Below are positions 56,689-64,000 of a stretch of 64,000 bases of DNA, piece by piece. The DNA lies in contig JBGAKH010000008.1 in the NCBI GenBank assembly GCA_044224515.1, positions 155,831 through 219,830 of the forward strand, read 5' to 3'. This DNA comes from JBBATK01 sp044224515 (GTDB lineage: Bacteria; Bacteroidota; Ignavibacteria; Kapaibacteriales; NICIL-2). Under the pieces are notes generated by a model that made no database searches, had not been told where the DNA came from, and was given only the letters and a program-made list of their open reading frames with translations. The stretch's first letter is position 1; every line of letters begins with the position of its first letter. The position numbers and the translations under genes are program-made.

Positions 56689-56949
56689 CTACGTGTCTGC
56701 TGAGAAATCAAAGGTGATCAGATGCGGCGCTGCTTTAGCCAGCCCAATCAAATCAAAAATGCCATGTCCTGGTCCATGACTGGTTGGTTCAAGTGGAATC
56801 AGTTGGACATTTCTGATTGTAAACTGTGTTCCAGCCTTCCCGGCAGCTGCAACGATTTTGTCCAATGCGGCCATCGCACGAGATGCACCGATAACTACGT
56901 TCCCCTGTTGTTCGATGACCTTTACAATCTGGTCTGTTGTGAATTTCAT
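56689..56949 (-). CDS. small hypothetical protein
   Basis: The 86-residue product starts at the ATG at 56949 with GGGAGG four bases upstream; an in-frame TTG is part of the same site. The sequence MKFTTDQIVKVIEQQGNVVI, then AALDKIVAAAGKAGTQFTIR looks like a compact alpha/beta domain without signal peptide. A Gly/His-rich turn (TSHGPGHGIFD) follows. No family is recognised. It stands alone on the minus strand. Confidence 0.6.
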   Translation of the reverse strand: MKFTTDQIVKVIEQQGNVVIGASRAMAALDKIVAAAGKAGTQFTIRNVQLIPLEPTSHGPGHGIFDLIGLAKAAPHLITFDFSADT

Positions 56950-57133
56950 AAAGCCTCCCAATGTTTTTGAAACAATACGAATGCAAACTATGGGTGGCAG
57001 ACTCGGTGATTGTCATTAAAGAGTCATTATGTTGTCAAAAACTTGTCTGACGCTGGTACAGACAAGGTTTCTACTCCTGTTCTTTCACTTGACTACGATA
57101 CAGATCCACATGACATCTTCAAAGAAGTCCGTT

Positions 57134-57180
57134 TGTGTATTTTTCGTGTATTCTAAGAATCATTCTGCACTCCTATCTTG
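57134..57180 (+). promoter_or_regulatory. direct-repeat promoter, copy 4
   Basis: TGTGTATT at 57134 and CGTGTATT at 57145 (11 bp apart) are followed after 20 bases by CTATCTTG (57173-57180), a weaker -7-like box. The next gene, for the GIY-YIG protein, starts about 210 bases downstream. Confidence 0.52.
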
Positions 57181-57388
57181 CTCCGGTCGGACAGCTATAT
57201 CAAATCATGCTCGAGAACCGCGGTTTTGAGAATCTGCATGCAATATCTCGTATGTCTGGCAGCAGTCGTTCCGAAGCAGTTTGTCCAGAAGTCATGCAGT
57301 TAATGCCTCATTGAACGGTTTGCGAATGGCCTCGCAGATACTACACTATCAACACAATTCACTTTTAATCAATTAGGGGACTTTTCCG

Positions 57389-58645
57389 GTGGCTGTTCTT
57401 GTCATTCTGATCCTAATAGTTGTCGTCATCATCGTCAATTCAAAGCTCGGTAAAGCCAACAAAGAACTGGCTCGGCTCAAGCCGCTTGAACCTTACATCA
57501 GCTATCCTGACCTGAAAGCTGAATTTAATCGCGTCCAGCAGGAGCTCGTTGCAGTCAAAGCGGAGCTAGAGAATCTAACTGCTGAAGAAACGCTGTATGA
57601 TGTCGGGTTTTACAGTGCTCGGTACTCATTTGAAACCTCTGAGTTGTATCGTGAGAAGCTTCTCAAGGTTCGCGCCATACAAAAGGAGCTACTCAAAGAG
57701 CGTCTGGCTGTCCATGTTAGCAGCAATTTCAGTTTCAACGGCAGCGAGAAGGAAGGACGTAAGATCACGGACAGTGTTGTCAAGCTCGCACTTTTAGCAT
57801 TCAACGAAGAATGTGAGAGCATCGTATCAAAAGTGAAGTTCGGAAACGTGCAGAGATACATGGACTTGATGAACAAGGCTTTCGCAACTGTCAACAAATT
57901 CGTTGAGCGCTGGGGCATTGCAATCACTGAGCACTACCTTAAGAATCGCATTGAGGAACTTCAGCTTGTCTATGAGTACCAGGAAAAAGTTGAGGAGGAG
58001 AAAGAAGAGCAACGTCGCATCAAGGAAGAGATGAAGGAAGAGGAACGCGTACGTCGTGAAATAGAAAAAGCCAAGGAGGATGCTGAGAAAGATGAGCAAC
58101 GGTCACGAGAAGCCTTGGAGAGAGCTCGCCAGGAGCTGTCAGGAAAACAAGGAGCGGAACTCGACGCTCTCAACGCCAAGATGGCTGAACTTGAAAGACA
58201 ACTGGCAGAAGCAACAGCAAAGAAAGAACGTGCCTTGTCACAAGCACAATTGACAAAATCAGGTCACGTATACATCATCAGTAACATTGGTTCTTTTGGC
58301 CACGACGTTTACAAGATTGGCATGACAAGACGCCTAGAACCTATGGACCGAGTTCGAGAGCTTGGAGACGCTTCAGTCCCATTTGAATTTGACGTCCATG
58401 CCATCATCTACTCTGAAAACGCTCCGGAGCTAGAAAACGCCTTGCATCGCAAATTTGAAGGACACAGAGTCAACAAAGTGAACCAGAAAAAGGAGTTCTT
58501 CCGTGTGAAGCTCGAAGACATCGAGCAAGTTGTACTGTCAAAACAGAATGGGAGCACGATTGAGTTTACCAAGATTGCCAAAGCAAAGGAGTATCGCGAA
58601 ACGATGGCAATGAACGTGTCACATGAAAAAGTAAGTCTGAACTGA
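57389..58645 (+). CDS. membrane-anchored DUF4041/GIY-YIG (T5orf172) protein
   Basis: The 418-residue product starts with GTG, eight bases after AGGGGA. An N-terminal membrane helix (MAVLVILILIVVVIIVNSKL) is followed by a DUF4041-type region (TLYDVGFYSARYSFETSELY) and a long charged coiled coil (about residues 185-285). The C-terminal GIY-YIG-like T5orf172 domain contains GHVYIISNIGSFGHDVYKIG, MTRR, then ALHRKFEGHRVNKV. GIY-YIG domains are nucleases, but T5orf172 members are mainly known from phages and mobile elements and no substrate is settled. A direct-repeat promoter lies upstream. Confidence 0.88.
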   Translation: MAVLVILILIVVVIIVNSKLGKANKELARLKPLEPYISYPDLKAEFNRVQQELVAVKAELENLTAEETLYDVGFYSARYSFETSELYREKLLKVRAIQKELLKERLAVHVSSNFSFNGSEKEGRKITDSVVKLALLAFNEECESIVSKVKFGNVQRYMDLMNKAFATVNKFVERWGIAITEHYLKNRIEELQLVYEYQEKVEEEKEEQRRIKEEMKEEERVRREIEKAKEDAEKDEQRSREALERARQELSGKQGAELDALNAKMAELERQLAEATAKKERALSQAQLTKSGHVYIISNIGSFGHDVYKIGMTRRLEPMDRVRELGDASVPFEFDVHAIIYSENAPELENALHRKFEGHRVNKVNQKKEFFRVKLEDIEQVVLSKQNGSTIEFTKIAKAKEYRETMAMNVSHEKVSLN

Positions 58646-58808
58646 TACAGTAGTAGGAACATCAGTTAGTAGTTGTCTCAATTTGCGCTTCCCGTTTTCA
58701 GACTGACAGGAGCGTATTTCATAAATGTAAGTGATGCTTTATTTTCATAATACGAGGAGGTATTTTTATCGACTTTATCATTTGTTTTTCGAAATGTGCT
58801 TTTTTTCC

Positions 58809-58843
58809 TGTATGAACGTTCTCATTAGTTCGACGTTCATACA
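58809..58843. other. 11-bp perfect inverted repeat
   Basis: TGTATGAACGT (58809-58819) and ACGTTCATACA (58833-58843) are exact complements with a 13-base spacer. It lies 164 bases after the GIY-YIG gene and 140 bases before the next. It could be an operator or a weak terminator; there is no following T-run. Confidence 0.65.
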
Positions 58844-58984
58844 AGTGGCAATAGGGCAGGTCCATTAGGATTTTGCGAATATTGCGGCTCAAGCATTAGT
58901 ATTCTAAACAGACCTTTTACGATGTAGAAGTGTCTACGACTTTAAGATAGTTCGGTTTGATGTATTTTTTTATTTGGAGAATTC

Positions 58985-59227
58985 ATGAGAATCATAATCA
59001 GATATTCACTAGACAATGGCCCCATCGAGCCAACAATTCGCAATAAAGCGAACAAGGCACTAAATTCCAGAGGTATTAAGTCTGTGCGAAGAAAGACAGG
59101 CGTGTTTGAAGCTAATGATCTTGATCTGGAGACCATAACGCTAGGGGTTGCTGAGGCACTGACTGAGTTGTCGAAGGGTTCAAAAGCTAAACTTGATCAC
59201 TTCTGGATGTACATCGACAAGAAGTAA
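58985..59227 (+). CDS. small hypothetical protein
   Basis: The 80-residue product starts at an ATG with GGAG five bases upstream. The start MRIIIRYSLDNG and the end KAKLDHFWMYIDKK recur in a family of small proteins of unknown function that I remember only by pattern. There is no signal peptide. The surrounding DNA is AT-rich. Confidence 0.65.
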   Translation: MRIIIRYSLDNGPIEPTIRNKANKALNSRGIKSVRRKTGVFEANDLDLETITLGVAEALTELSKGSKAKLDHFWMYIDKK

Positions 59228-59545
59228 CCGTCGGCATCATTCATCAGCAATCGTGCGACACTTGATACAAGTTAATCTAGATACTTGTTGGTCACGACCT
59301 TCGTGAACTTATCTACAAGACTCATTATACTGTCAGTGAGGTAGTTTTGAGTATGAGATAAGTAGTACTGAATAGCCACTTTCTCGTACATATGCTATAT
59401 CGAGTGAGGAAATCAACAATAGGTAGTCACTGTGCATTGCACGAGCTTGGAATTAGTCGATTGAATAGATGTCACGATTGCAACTTGGTCAAGAGACCGA
59501 GATCGATTATCGATGATGAAGTGTTCATAACTTATTATCTGCAGA
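59228..59545. other. AT-rich intergenic region
   Basis: No gene, hairpin or repeat is evident in this 318-base spacer. Confidence 0.45.
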
Positions 59546-60442
59546 ATGAGTAACTTGAGATCGTTTAATGGCAGTGAACTCAGAATCGTTTATGAAACCG
59601 AATATAACCAGATTGAATTAGGAACTCTGAACGAATCATTAAGAGCTTTCAAATCTTTAGTATGTAGCCTCGAGGAAGAGCTAGCGCCAGGGTTTGAGAT
59701 TAAGGTCTTCGCGAAGCCAGCGGCTCGCGGGAGCTATTTGATTGATTTGGATTTACGAGCTCTTGTTGCAAGCGCGGCTCCTCTCTTTTCGAGTGAGGGA
59801 GTTGCAATTGCAGAACACTTTGGTTCTCTAATAATGCAATATTTTAAGTTGTTTGCTCTGCTGAAAGGCAAGCGATCTACTGAGGGTCAAATGATAACCA
59901 TCGATCAATCGGTTCATATTACGGGTGACAACAATGTCGTTACTGCCGTTCATCCACGGCTTCTCAATTGTTACAACTCGAATACCGAGGCTGGTCAATA
60001 TGCTTCAAAATTTGCGCAAGCAATTTGTGACGATGAGACAATTCAAGGTTATCAAATTTCCGGCTCCGATGATAGCGAGCGCACGGTTGTAGCAATCTCA
60101 CGCGCCGATCTTCAAGAAATTATAAACGGGCTCGAAATTGATCGTAATGAACTGGAAAAAAGAGTTGTCAATCGTACTGTGCGGATTGTAGTAAATGGCG
60201 TCGCCTTCAATTCGGGATTCATTTTTGAGGGAATTATCATTAAAGCAAAGCTCGCCGATGAATTATATCAGAAAAGAATTGATGCCGGAGAGGAATTCTC
60301 AAAAGGTGACGTTCTAGAAGTTGATATTGCTATAACACAGATTTACAAATCTTCAATCGACGCTTGGCTAAACAAGTCATATGTGGTGACCAAAGTGCAC
60401 TCGCATAGACACATTGACAAGCAGTTAAGACTAGATGAGTAA
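59546..60442 (+). CDS. hypothetical protein of a recurrent unnamed family
   Basis: The 298-residue product has no signal peptide. Its layout (early LNESLRAFKSLVCSLEEELA, then PAARGSYLIDLDLRALV, a DQSVHITGDNNVVT motif and a domain ending VVNRTVRIVVNGVAFNSGFI) is the pattern of a widespread bacterial protein family without a settled function. It is found near mobile elements. The codon use is AT-rich compared with neighbours, suggesting transfer. It is convergent with the right integrase. Confidence 0.55.
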   Translation: MSNLRSFNGSELRIVYETEYNQIELGTLNESLRAFKSLVCSLEEELAPGFEIKVFAKPAARGSYLIDLDLRALVASAAPLFSSEGVAIAEHFGSLIMQYFKLFALLKGKRSTEGQMITIDQSVHITGDNNVVTAVHPRLLNCYNSNTEAGQYASKFAQAICDDETIQGYQISGSDDSERTVVAISRADLQEIINGLEIDRNELEKRVVNRTVRIVVNGVAFNSGFIFEGIIIKAKLADELYQKRIDAGEEFSKGDVLEVDIAITQIYKSSIDAWLNKSYVVTKVHSHRHIDKQLRLDE

Positions 60443-60595
60443 TGCGTTACCGCTGCGAGAATTTGTGATTCGGTTTAGCTTATTGAAAAGACGCTTCGTT
60501 GAATAATTTTTGATTTCTTCGGTTGAAGTATCATCATTCTGCGCACGAGTAGTTTTTGCCTGAAGTCTACTACTCAACATGCAATTGACTCCCGT

Positions 60596-61654
60596 TTACG
60601 CATCCAACTTACTCACCGCCGATTGCTTAGTCTTAGACACCATATGAGAATACACCTGTGTGTGCCGTATCTCACTGTGACCAAGTAGCTCCTGTACCGT
60701 ATACAAACTAACCTCTTTCTCGATAAGCATCGAGGCGAAGCTATGCCGAGCGTTGTGGAAAGAGATGTTCTTGGTAATACCAGCCGATTGGATCCACCTC
60801 TTTAGGTGTTTGCGAGTATGCTCATCGTTTGCACTGAGGGCAAAGACAAAGTCCTCTGATAGTCCTCTCTCACCCAGATACTTCTTGGCTGTGTTTGCCA
60901 AAGGTAGGTACAAAGGGTCGTCCGTCTTTTGTTGTCGAATTTGTACCCCTTCGTCTCGTACATGTTTCCATTGCAGTGCCTTGACGTCAGAAAGGCGCAA
61001 TCCAGAGAAACAAGCAAAGAGAAACGCATTTTTTATAACTGGAAAGTCAGTGCTCGTGGATTCTAAGACTTGAATCTCCTCAATAGTCAGAAACTCACGC
61101 ATTGGCTTCTTGGATTTGATACCCGATACCCCTGCCAATGGATTCTTATCAATGATCTCCTTCTTGACAGCTTTGTTCAAACACGAGATGAATACTGAAT
61201 AGTATGTCCGAGCGGAATTCGAACCAACCTTTGTTCCAAGGTACTCTTTGAACTCCTCTGCAAACTTAGGAGTGATTAGATTGAATTGAAGCCCCCTGCC
61301 TTTGAGAAAAGTCTTCATATGCTTGTAGCAGTTCGTCCAAGGCTTTGTCTTAGTTCCAAGGTGGGATTCAAAGAACACCATGAAGTCAGCTCCCTTGCGT
61401 GGTCTTTTAGCCAATCCATAGTCTGCTTGATTCAGTTCCTCAGCCCGACGGGCTGCAATCTGCTTTGCAACGCGGATCTTCTGAGAGTCAGCTTCCCTGT
61501 CACCCGTGAGTAAAAACCGGCTACCGAGATATTCACGCTGCCTCTGTCCTTGGTGGTGGATGTCCAGGAGCAAAGAAAACGTACCCTTGGGATTCGGTTG
61601 TTTTCTCAGGACTACCCCGTTCAAACTGACGATTACCGACTTCGCCTTAGCCAT
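60596..61654 (-). CDS. int: tyrosine recombinase (integrase), right copy
   Basis: The 352-residue product has the same layout as the left integrase: arm-binding LLLDIHHQGQRQREYLG, core-binding domain, then catalytic Arg220 (FSGLRLSD), Lys243 (RQQKTDD), His300 and Arg303 (FHNARHSF), His326 (LLGHSEIR) and Tyr335 (QVYSHM). It is complete. Its start is 138 bases from the tRNA-Pro fragment, the usual place for an integrase at the end of an element. It reads into the island. Confidence 0.94.
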   Translation of the reverse strand: MAKAKSVIVSLNGVVLRKQPNPKGTFSLLLDIHHQGQRQREYLGSRFLLTGDREADSQKIRVAKQIAARRAEELNQADYGLAKRPRKGADFMVFFESHLGTKTKPWTNCYKHMKTFLKGRGLQFNLITPKFAEEFKEYLGTKVGSNSARTYYSVFISCLNKAVKKEIIDKNPLAGVSGIKSKKPMREFLTIEEIQVLESTSTDFPVIKNAFLFACFSGLRLSDVKALQWKHVRDEGVQIRQQKTDDPLYLPLANTAKKYLGERGLSEDFVFALSANDEHTRKHLKRWIQSAGITKNISFHNARHSFASMLIEKEVSLYTVQELLGHSEIRHTQVYSHMVSKTKQSAVSKLDA

Positions 61655-61661
61655 TCAAAAT

Positions 61662-61695
61662 CCTACGGACGTAATACGGACGTTTTTGCCAAATG
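61662..61695. repeat. integrase arm-type repeat, copy 1
   Basis: The 34-base sequence beginning CCTACGGACGTAATACGG and ending GCCAAATG recurs at 61885. It contains TACGGACGT twice in tandem, 11 bp apart. It lies just upstream of the integrase gene. Confidence 0.8.
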
Positions 61696-61791
61696 CCCTG
61701 AAATGCTCAGAAACACTAACTTCCTGTTAGAGCAGATGAATGACATATTCTGAAATATGCAAAAATACACTGAAATGGCGTCAGGTATTTC

Positions 61792-61816
61792 GAGTTCGAA
61801 TCCCGCCGCCCCGACA
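61792..61816 (+). other. attachment site: 3' end of tRNA-Pro
   Basis: GTTCGAATCCCGCCGCCCCG (61794-61813) plus A matches the T-loop, 3' T-stem and acceptor strand of a bacterial tRNA-Pro. The 5' neighbour (GGTATTTCGA) cannot form the T-stem, so only the 3' end is present. An integrating element leaves exactly this fragment at one end and an intact tRNA at the other. No intact tRNA-Pro is visible to the left within the window. Confidence 0.8.
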
Positions 61817-61820
61817 CGAC

Positions 61821-61865
61821 AAACCCTGTAAGTTCCTGTTCTAAGGATTGCTTACAGGGTTTTTT
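61821..61865 (+). terminator. terminator behind tRNA-Pro fragment
   Basis: AAACCCTGTAAG (61821-61832) pairs with CTTACAGGGTTT (61851-61862) and is followed by a T-run. It directly follows the tRNA fragment and is probably the original tRNA terminator, so chromosomal DNA should begin here. Confidence 0.9.
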
Positions 61866-61884
61866 GTTTTCTGTCTCAACTGTC

Positions 61885-61918
61885 CCTACGGACGTAATAC
61901 GGACGTTTTTGCGAAATG
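61885..61918. repeat. integrase arm-type repeat, copy 2
   Basis: This is the same 34-base sequence as at 61662, differing at one base (GCGAAATG instead of GCCAAATG). It lies beyond the tRNA terminator, outside the expected element boundary. Confidence 0.8.
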
Positions 61919-62499
61919 AGGAGAAGTACCGGGAAAAGTTTGAGGGGGTTTTGAGGTTTCCGAGGGAAGATTTTTCGAAAGTGATGTAGCATAGTTCCGG
62001 TGGTAGAATTTGAAAACTCCATTGTTAAAGCCTTCGCTAGTGCATTGCGAACTACCCCAACAATTAGAAACCGGAATTGCCCTACCATGATAGCCGCAGT
62101 GTTGTCACGAGGACAGCTCTAACTCTCGAGGCGGTATCCTTGACAAGCTTTGGTGAAATTGGTGGGTCATCGGGTGCTGATTCTCATACAGTATGGCTTA
62201 CACATACGTTTTTATTGCATGATTCGCGTATACGTTCGAGGTCCTACGCAATTCCGATAACCAACTGCAAATCAGCCATCAGGGAACAACCAGGAGGATG
62301 GCGGCACCTTGAATGTTCTCTCACGCAGCTGCTGCATTATCTGCAATTCACAGAAGTAAAGGTACAAGTTGGAACGATAAAGAGTTAGATTCCTACAGTT
62401 GGTAATAATTGTATAAACCTGGTCGAATCTCAGCGTGTGTCATGGTTACTATACGACGCTGCTTGACAGGCCATGAATAACAAAACCGGAGGCACATCA
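61919..62499. other. non-coding region right of the att site
   Basis: No gene is supported. A 103-codon frame at 62077-62388 begins with TTG and lacks a ribosome binding site. No further hairpin is evident. Confidence 0.4.
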
Positions 62500-63357
62500 A
62501 TGAGTTTCGATCTTTACTTCTTTAAGCGTCGGAATGTTGTCCTGGCTGACAATGCTATCGAAGAGTATCTGCGCAAGGTTATTGGAGATCCAGAAAACCA
62601 AAGCAAAAGCTGGTTGTATTTTAATGAGGACACCGGCGTGTATTTCGTCATCGACAATGACTCCGACGACTGCGAGTATAATCGTGTTGGTGAATATGTC
62701 AATGTACGGTGCTCCTTCCACCTCAACTACATGCGACCATCCTTCTTCGGACTTGAAGGCTTCCAATTCTTGGAACAGTTTTGCAAAGACCTCAACTTGG
62801 TTGTGCTTGATCCTCAATCTGACAGTGAAATCCCATACTTGCCTACGGCAACTAAACTTTTTGCTTTTTGGAACGTGTGCAATCTCTCGATGTCGAACAC
62901 CACTGATCATGCAGACAATTTTGCAATCGTCCCTGAATCTGAGGCGACGAGAATTTGGTATTGGAACTATGGCAGAAAAGAATTGCAGGATCAGCTAGGC
63001 GACTTCTACTTTGTACCGAAAATCTTCTTTATGCAACAGAAGTCAAATGGAATGGTCGTAAGCGTAGTAACCTGGACCGATTGCATCCCCACTGTATTGC
63101 CTTCTGCTGACTACTACCTTTTAATGAACCATACACGAAAGTGGTTCAGAACAAAACTAGAACAGCGTTTGGTTTCAAGAGATAAACTTATGAAAGAAAT
63201 GAGAGCGTTTATCTCCCCCTTTACATCTGCAAATACCTTCATAATCAAACCGGAGGCAGCAACCCATGCGCCTGAACGCTTCTTGTCAATCAAGGCCGAT
63301 GAAAACTATAGCACATTCTTACAACCAATACAGACAGATAGGCTGCTAAACCACTGA
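62500..63357 (+). CDS. hypothetical protein (MSFDLYF type)
   Basis: The 285-residue product starts at the ATG at 62500, which has GGAGG seven bases upstream; an ATG nine codons earlier is less likely. The opening MSFDLYFFKRR and the segment SWLYFNEDTGVYFVIDND are shared by a group of small cytoplasmic proteins often found near toxin or secretion genes, but I know of no proven role. The rest is alpha/beta without motif. It stands alone. Confidence 0.6.
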   Translation: MSFDLYFFKRRNVVLADNAIEEYLRKVIGDPENQSKSWLYFNEDTGVYFVIDNDSDDCEYNRVGEYVNVRCSFHLNYMRPSFFGLEGFQFLEQFCKDLNLVVLDPQSDSEIPYLPTATKLFAFWNVCNLSMSNTTDHADNFAIVPESEATRIWYWNYGRKELQDQLGDFYFVPKIFFMQQKSNGMVVSVVTWTDCIPTVLPSADYYLLMNHTRKWFRTKLEQRLVSRDKLMKEMRAFISPFTSANTFIIKPEAATHAPERFLSIKADENYSTFLQPIQTDRLLNH

Positions 63358-63589
63358 TTAACATTAATAGTGAGTGTGTTGTGAGGTCTCAGAATATACC
63401 TGGAAAATCCGCCTCTACTGCCCCACCAAATCCGCAGCGGATTGATCCAGCACCGAACCGGCAGGGCTCATCATCAGCGACGCATGAAGTCCCTAGATTG
63501 CTGCAAGTTACTATGCGGATCAGTCAGAACACTACAGACGGAATTGCTGTACCAACTTTCGTAGAAATGGTGGATCATTCGGTGCGGAT

Positions 63590-63862
63590 CTACCAGTCTA
63601 ACACTGCACCGGTATCATTGTCAGATATAACAGTTACGTACTTATGTCCACGTTTGAATGATATCTCGTCTACCATGAGGTTCTACGGCGACATAGCATC
63701 TGGCCTTGCAATGCCGCGCTCAACGGCACGTTGCGGTATACCATCGACAGCATCCCAACTCAGAGCGAGGGCATCTGCAACAGCGCTTGTCGCCGCTTCT
63801 TGAAGCCAGTCAATAACCAGCGCTTCAAAGCGTGAAGTAAACCGTGACTTGTATTCGGTCTG
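63590..63862 (-). pseudogene. decayed ISL3-type transposase fragment
   Basis: The minus-strand frame reads RFEALVIDWLQEAATSAVAD, ALALSWDAVDGI, then RAVERGIARPD, a stop (63683-63685), then VDEISFKRGHKYVTVISDND. This is the middle of an ISL3-family transposase, with the DDE Asp and Glu in VDE. A second stop follows at 63590, and the N-terminal part is missing where the IS21-type repeats begin. Confidence 0.8.
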
Positions 63863-63874
63863 GATATTCCGTTG

Positions 63875-63990
63875 TAATTGACCACCCTTTTCCGTTTCAA
63901 ATTGACCAGGTGTTTCCGCTACAAACTGACCACGTTTCCGAGCTGTAAAATGCTCACCGTTTCTGGCGCAGTTTCCTCACGTTTTCAAAC
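63875..63990. mobile_element. IS21-type multiple terminal repeats
   Basis: AATTGACCAC (63876), AATTGACCAG (63900), AACTGACCAC (63924) and AAATGCTCAC (63948) recur exactly every 24 bases, each followed by a TTTCCG-like segment in the first three copies; a weaker fifth copy lies near 63971. This tandem of TGACCAC repeats is the signature of IS21-family ends. The element probably continues beyond the window, and its insertion would explain the truncation of the ISL3 transposase. Confidence 0.7.
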
Positions 63991-64000
63991 CGCTATTAAC

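Noticed and set aside
61740..61816. A complete tRNA gene ending at 61814
   Set aside because: Only the 3' T-loop and acceptor part fit; the upstream bases cannot form the T-stem, anticodon arm or D-arm.
62077..62388. 103-codon plus-strand frame
   Set aside because: TTG start, no ribosome binding site, no domain.
63381..63803. 140-codon plus-strand frame
   Set aside because: It is the complement of a decayed ISL3 transposase read on the minus strand.
1..64000. CRISPR array
   Set aside because: No set of regularly spaced repeats with unique spacers was seen. The 24-bp array at 63876 has no spacers and fits IS21 ends; the iterons at 47.3-47.9 kb are irregularly spaced.

Overview
The window looks like a chromosome segment with accessory islands from the Bacteroidota/Chlorobiota (FCB) side of the bacterial tree. 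The main evidence is a type IX secretion C-terminal sorting domain on an FG-GAP protein, very large exported YD-repeat (RHS) proteins of the Bacteroidota type, an OmpH/Skp chaperone, and a TAnnTTTG-like -7 promoter box. Many genes also carry clear AGGAG-type ribosome binding sites, which is unusual for core Bacteroidia and fits a deeper branch such as Ignavibacteria or Kapabacteria (inference). No species can be named.

Region 1 (158-21377, all minus strand) is one long secretion operon. In order of transcription it encodes an FG-GAP/T9SS protein, an OmpH-like chaperone, a lipoprotein, a 2231-residue SpvB/YD-repeat protein, a Cys-rich exported protein, an exported LolA-like protein, a formylglycine-enzyme-fold lipoprotein, a 2576-residue RHS protein with a putative metallopeptidase tip, and a small exported protein translationally coupled to it (candidate immunity protein). 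A promoter with a tandem 14-bp repeat lies upstream.

Region 2 (21950-34400, mostly plus strand) starts with a divergent TPR/HTH regulator. It continues with a DUF2513 protein, an M19-like dipeptidase, a transglutaminase/HET-C-like protein, a membrane protein, an FRG-domain protein, a PUA-like protein and a GluR0-type ligand-gated potassium channel. Three copies of an unusual promoter (two TGTGTAYT boxes exactly 11 bp apart, then 20-21 bp to a -7-like box) occur here, and a fourth lies at 57.1 kb.

Region 3 (34450-40860) has RmuC, a tandem pair of equal-length RadC proteins, a hypothetical protein and a KAP-family NTPase.

Region 4 (41.9-61.8 kb) is a mobile block bracketed by two related tyrosine recombinases pointing at each other. 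It contains an excisionase-like HTH protein, a primase-like protein, a RepA/DnaB-type helicase with an iteron array behind it, two groups of diverged unknown paralogs (one member interrupted by an in-frame TAG), a beta-propeller protein, a DUF4041/GIY-YIG protein and several small unknown proteins. The right edge is an attachment site in a tRNA-Pro 3' end, followed by what looks like the native tRNA terminator.

Region 5 (61.8-64.0 kb) holds a repeat of the integrase-proximal arm sequence, one unknown gene, a decayed ISL3-type transposase and the 24-bp repeats of an IS21-type end.
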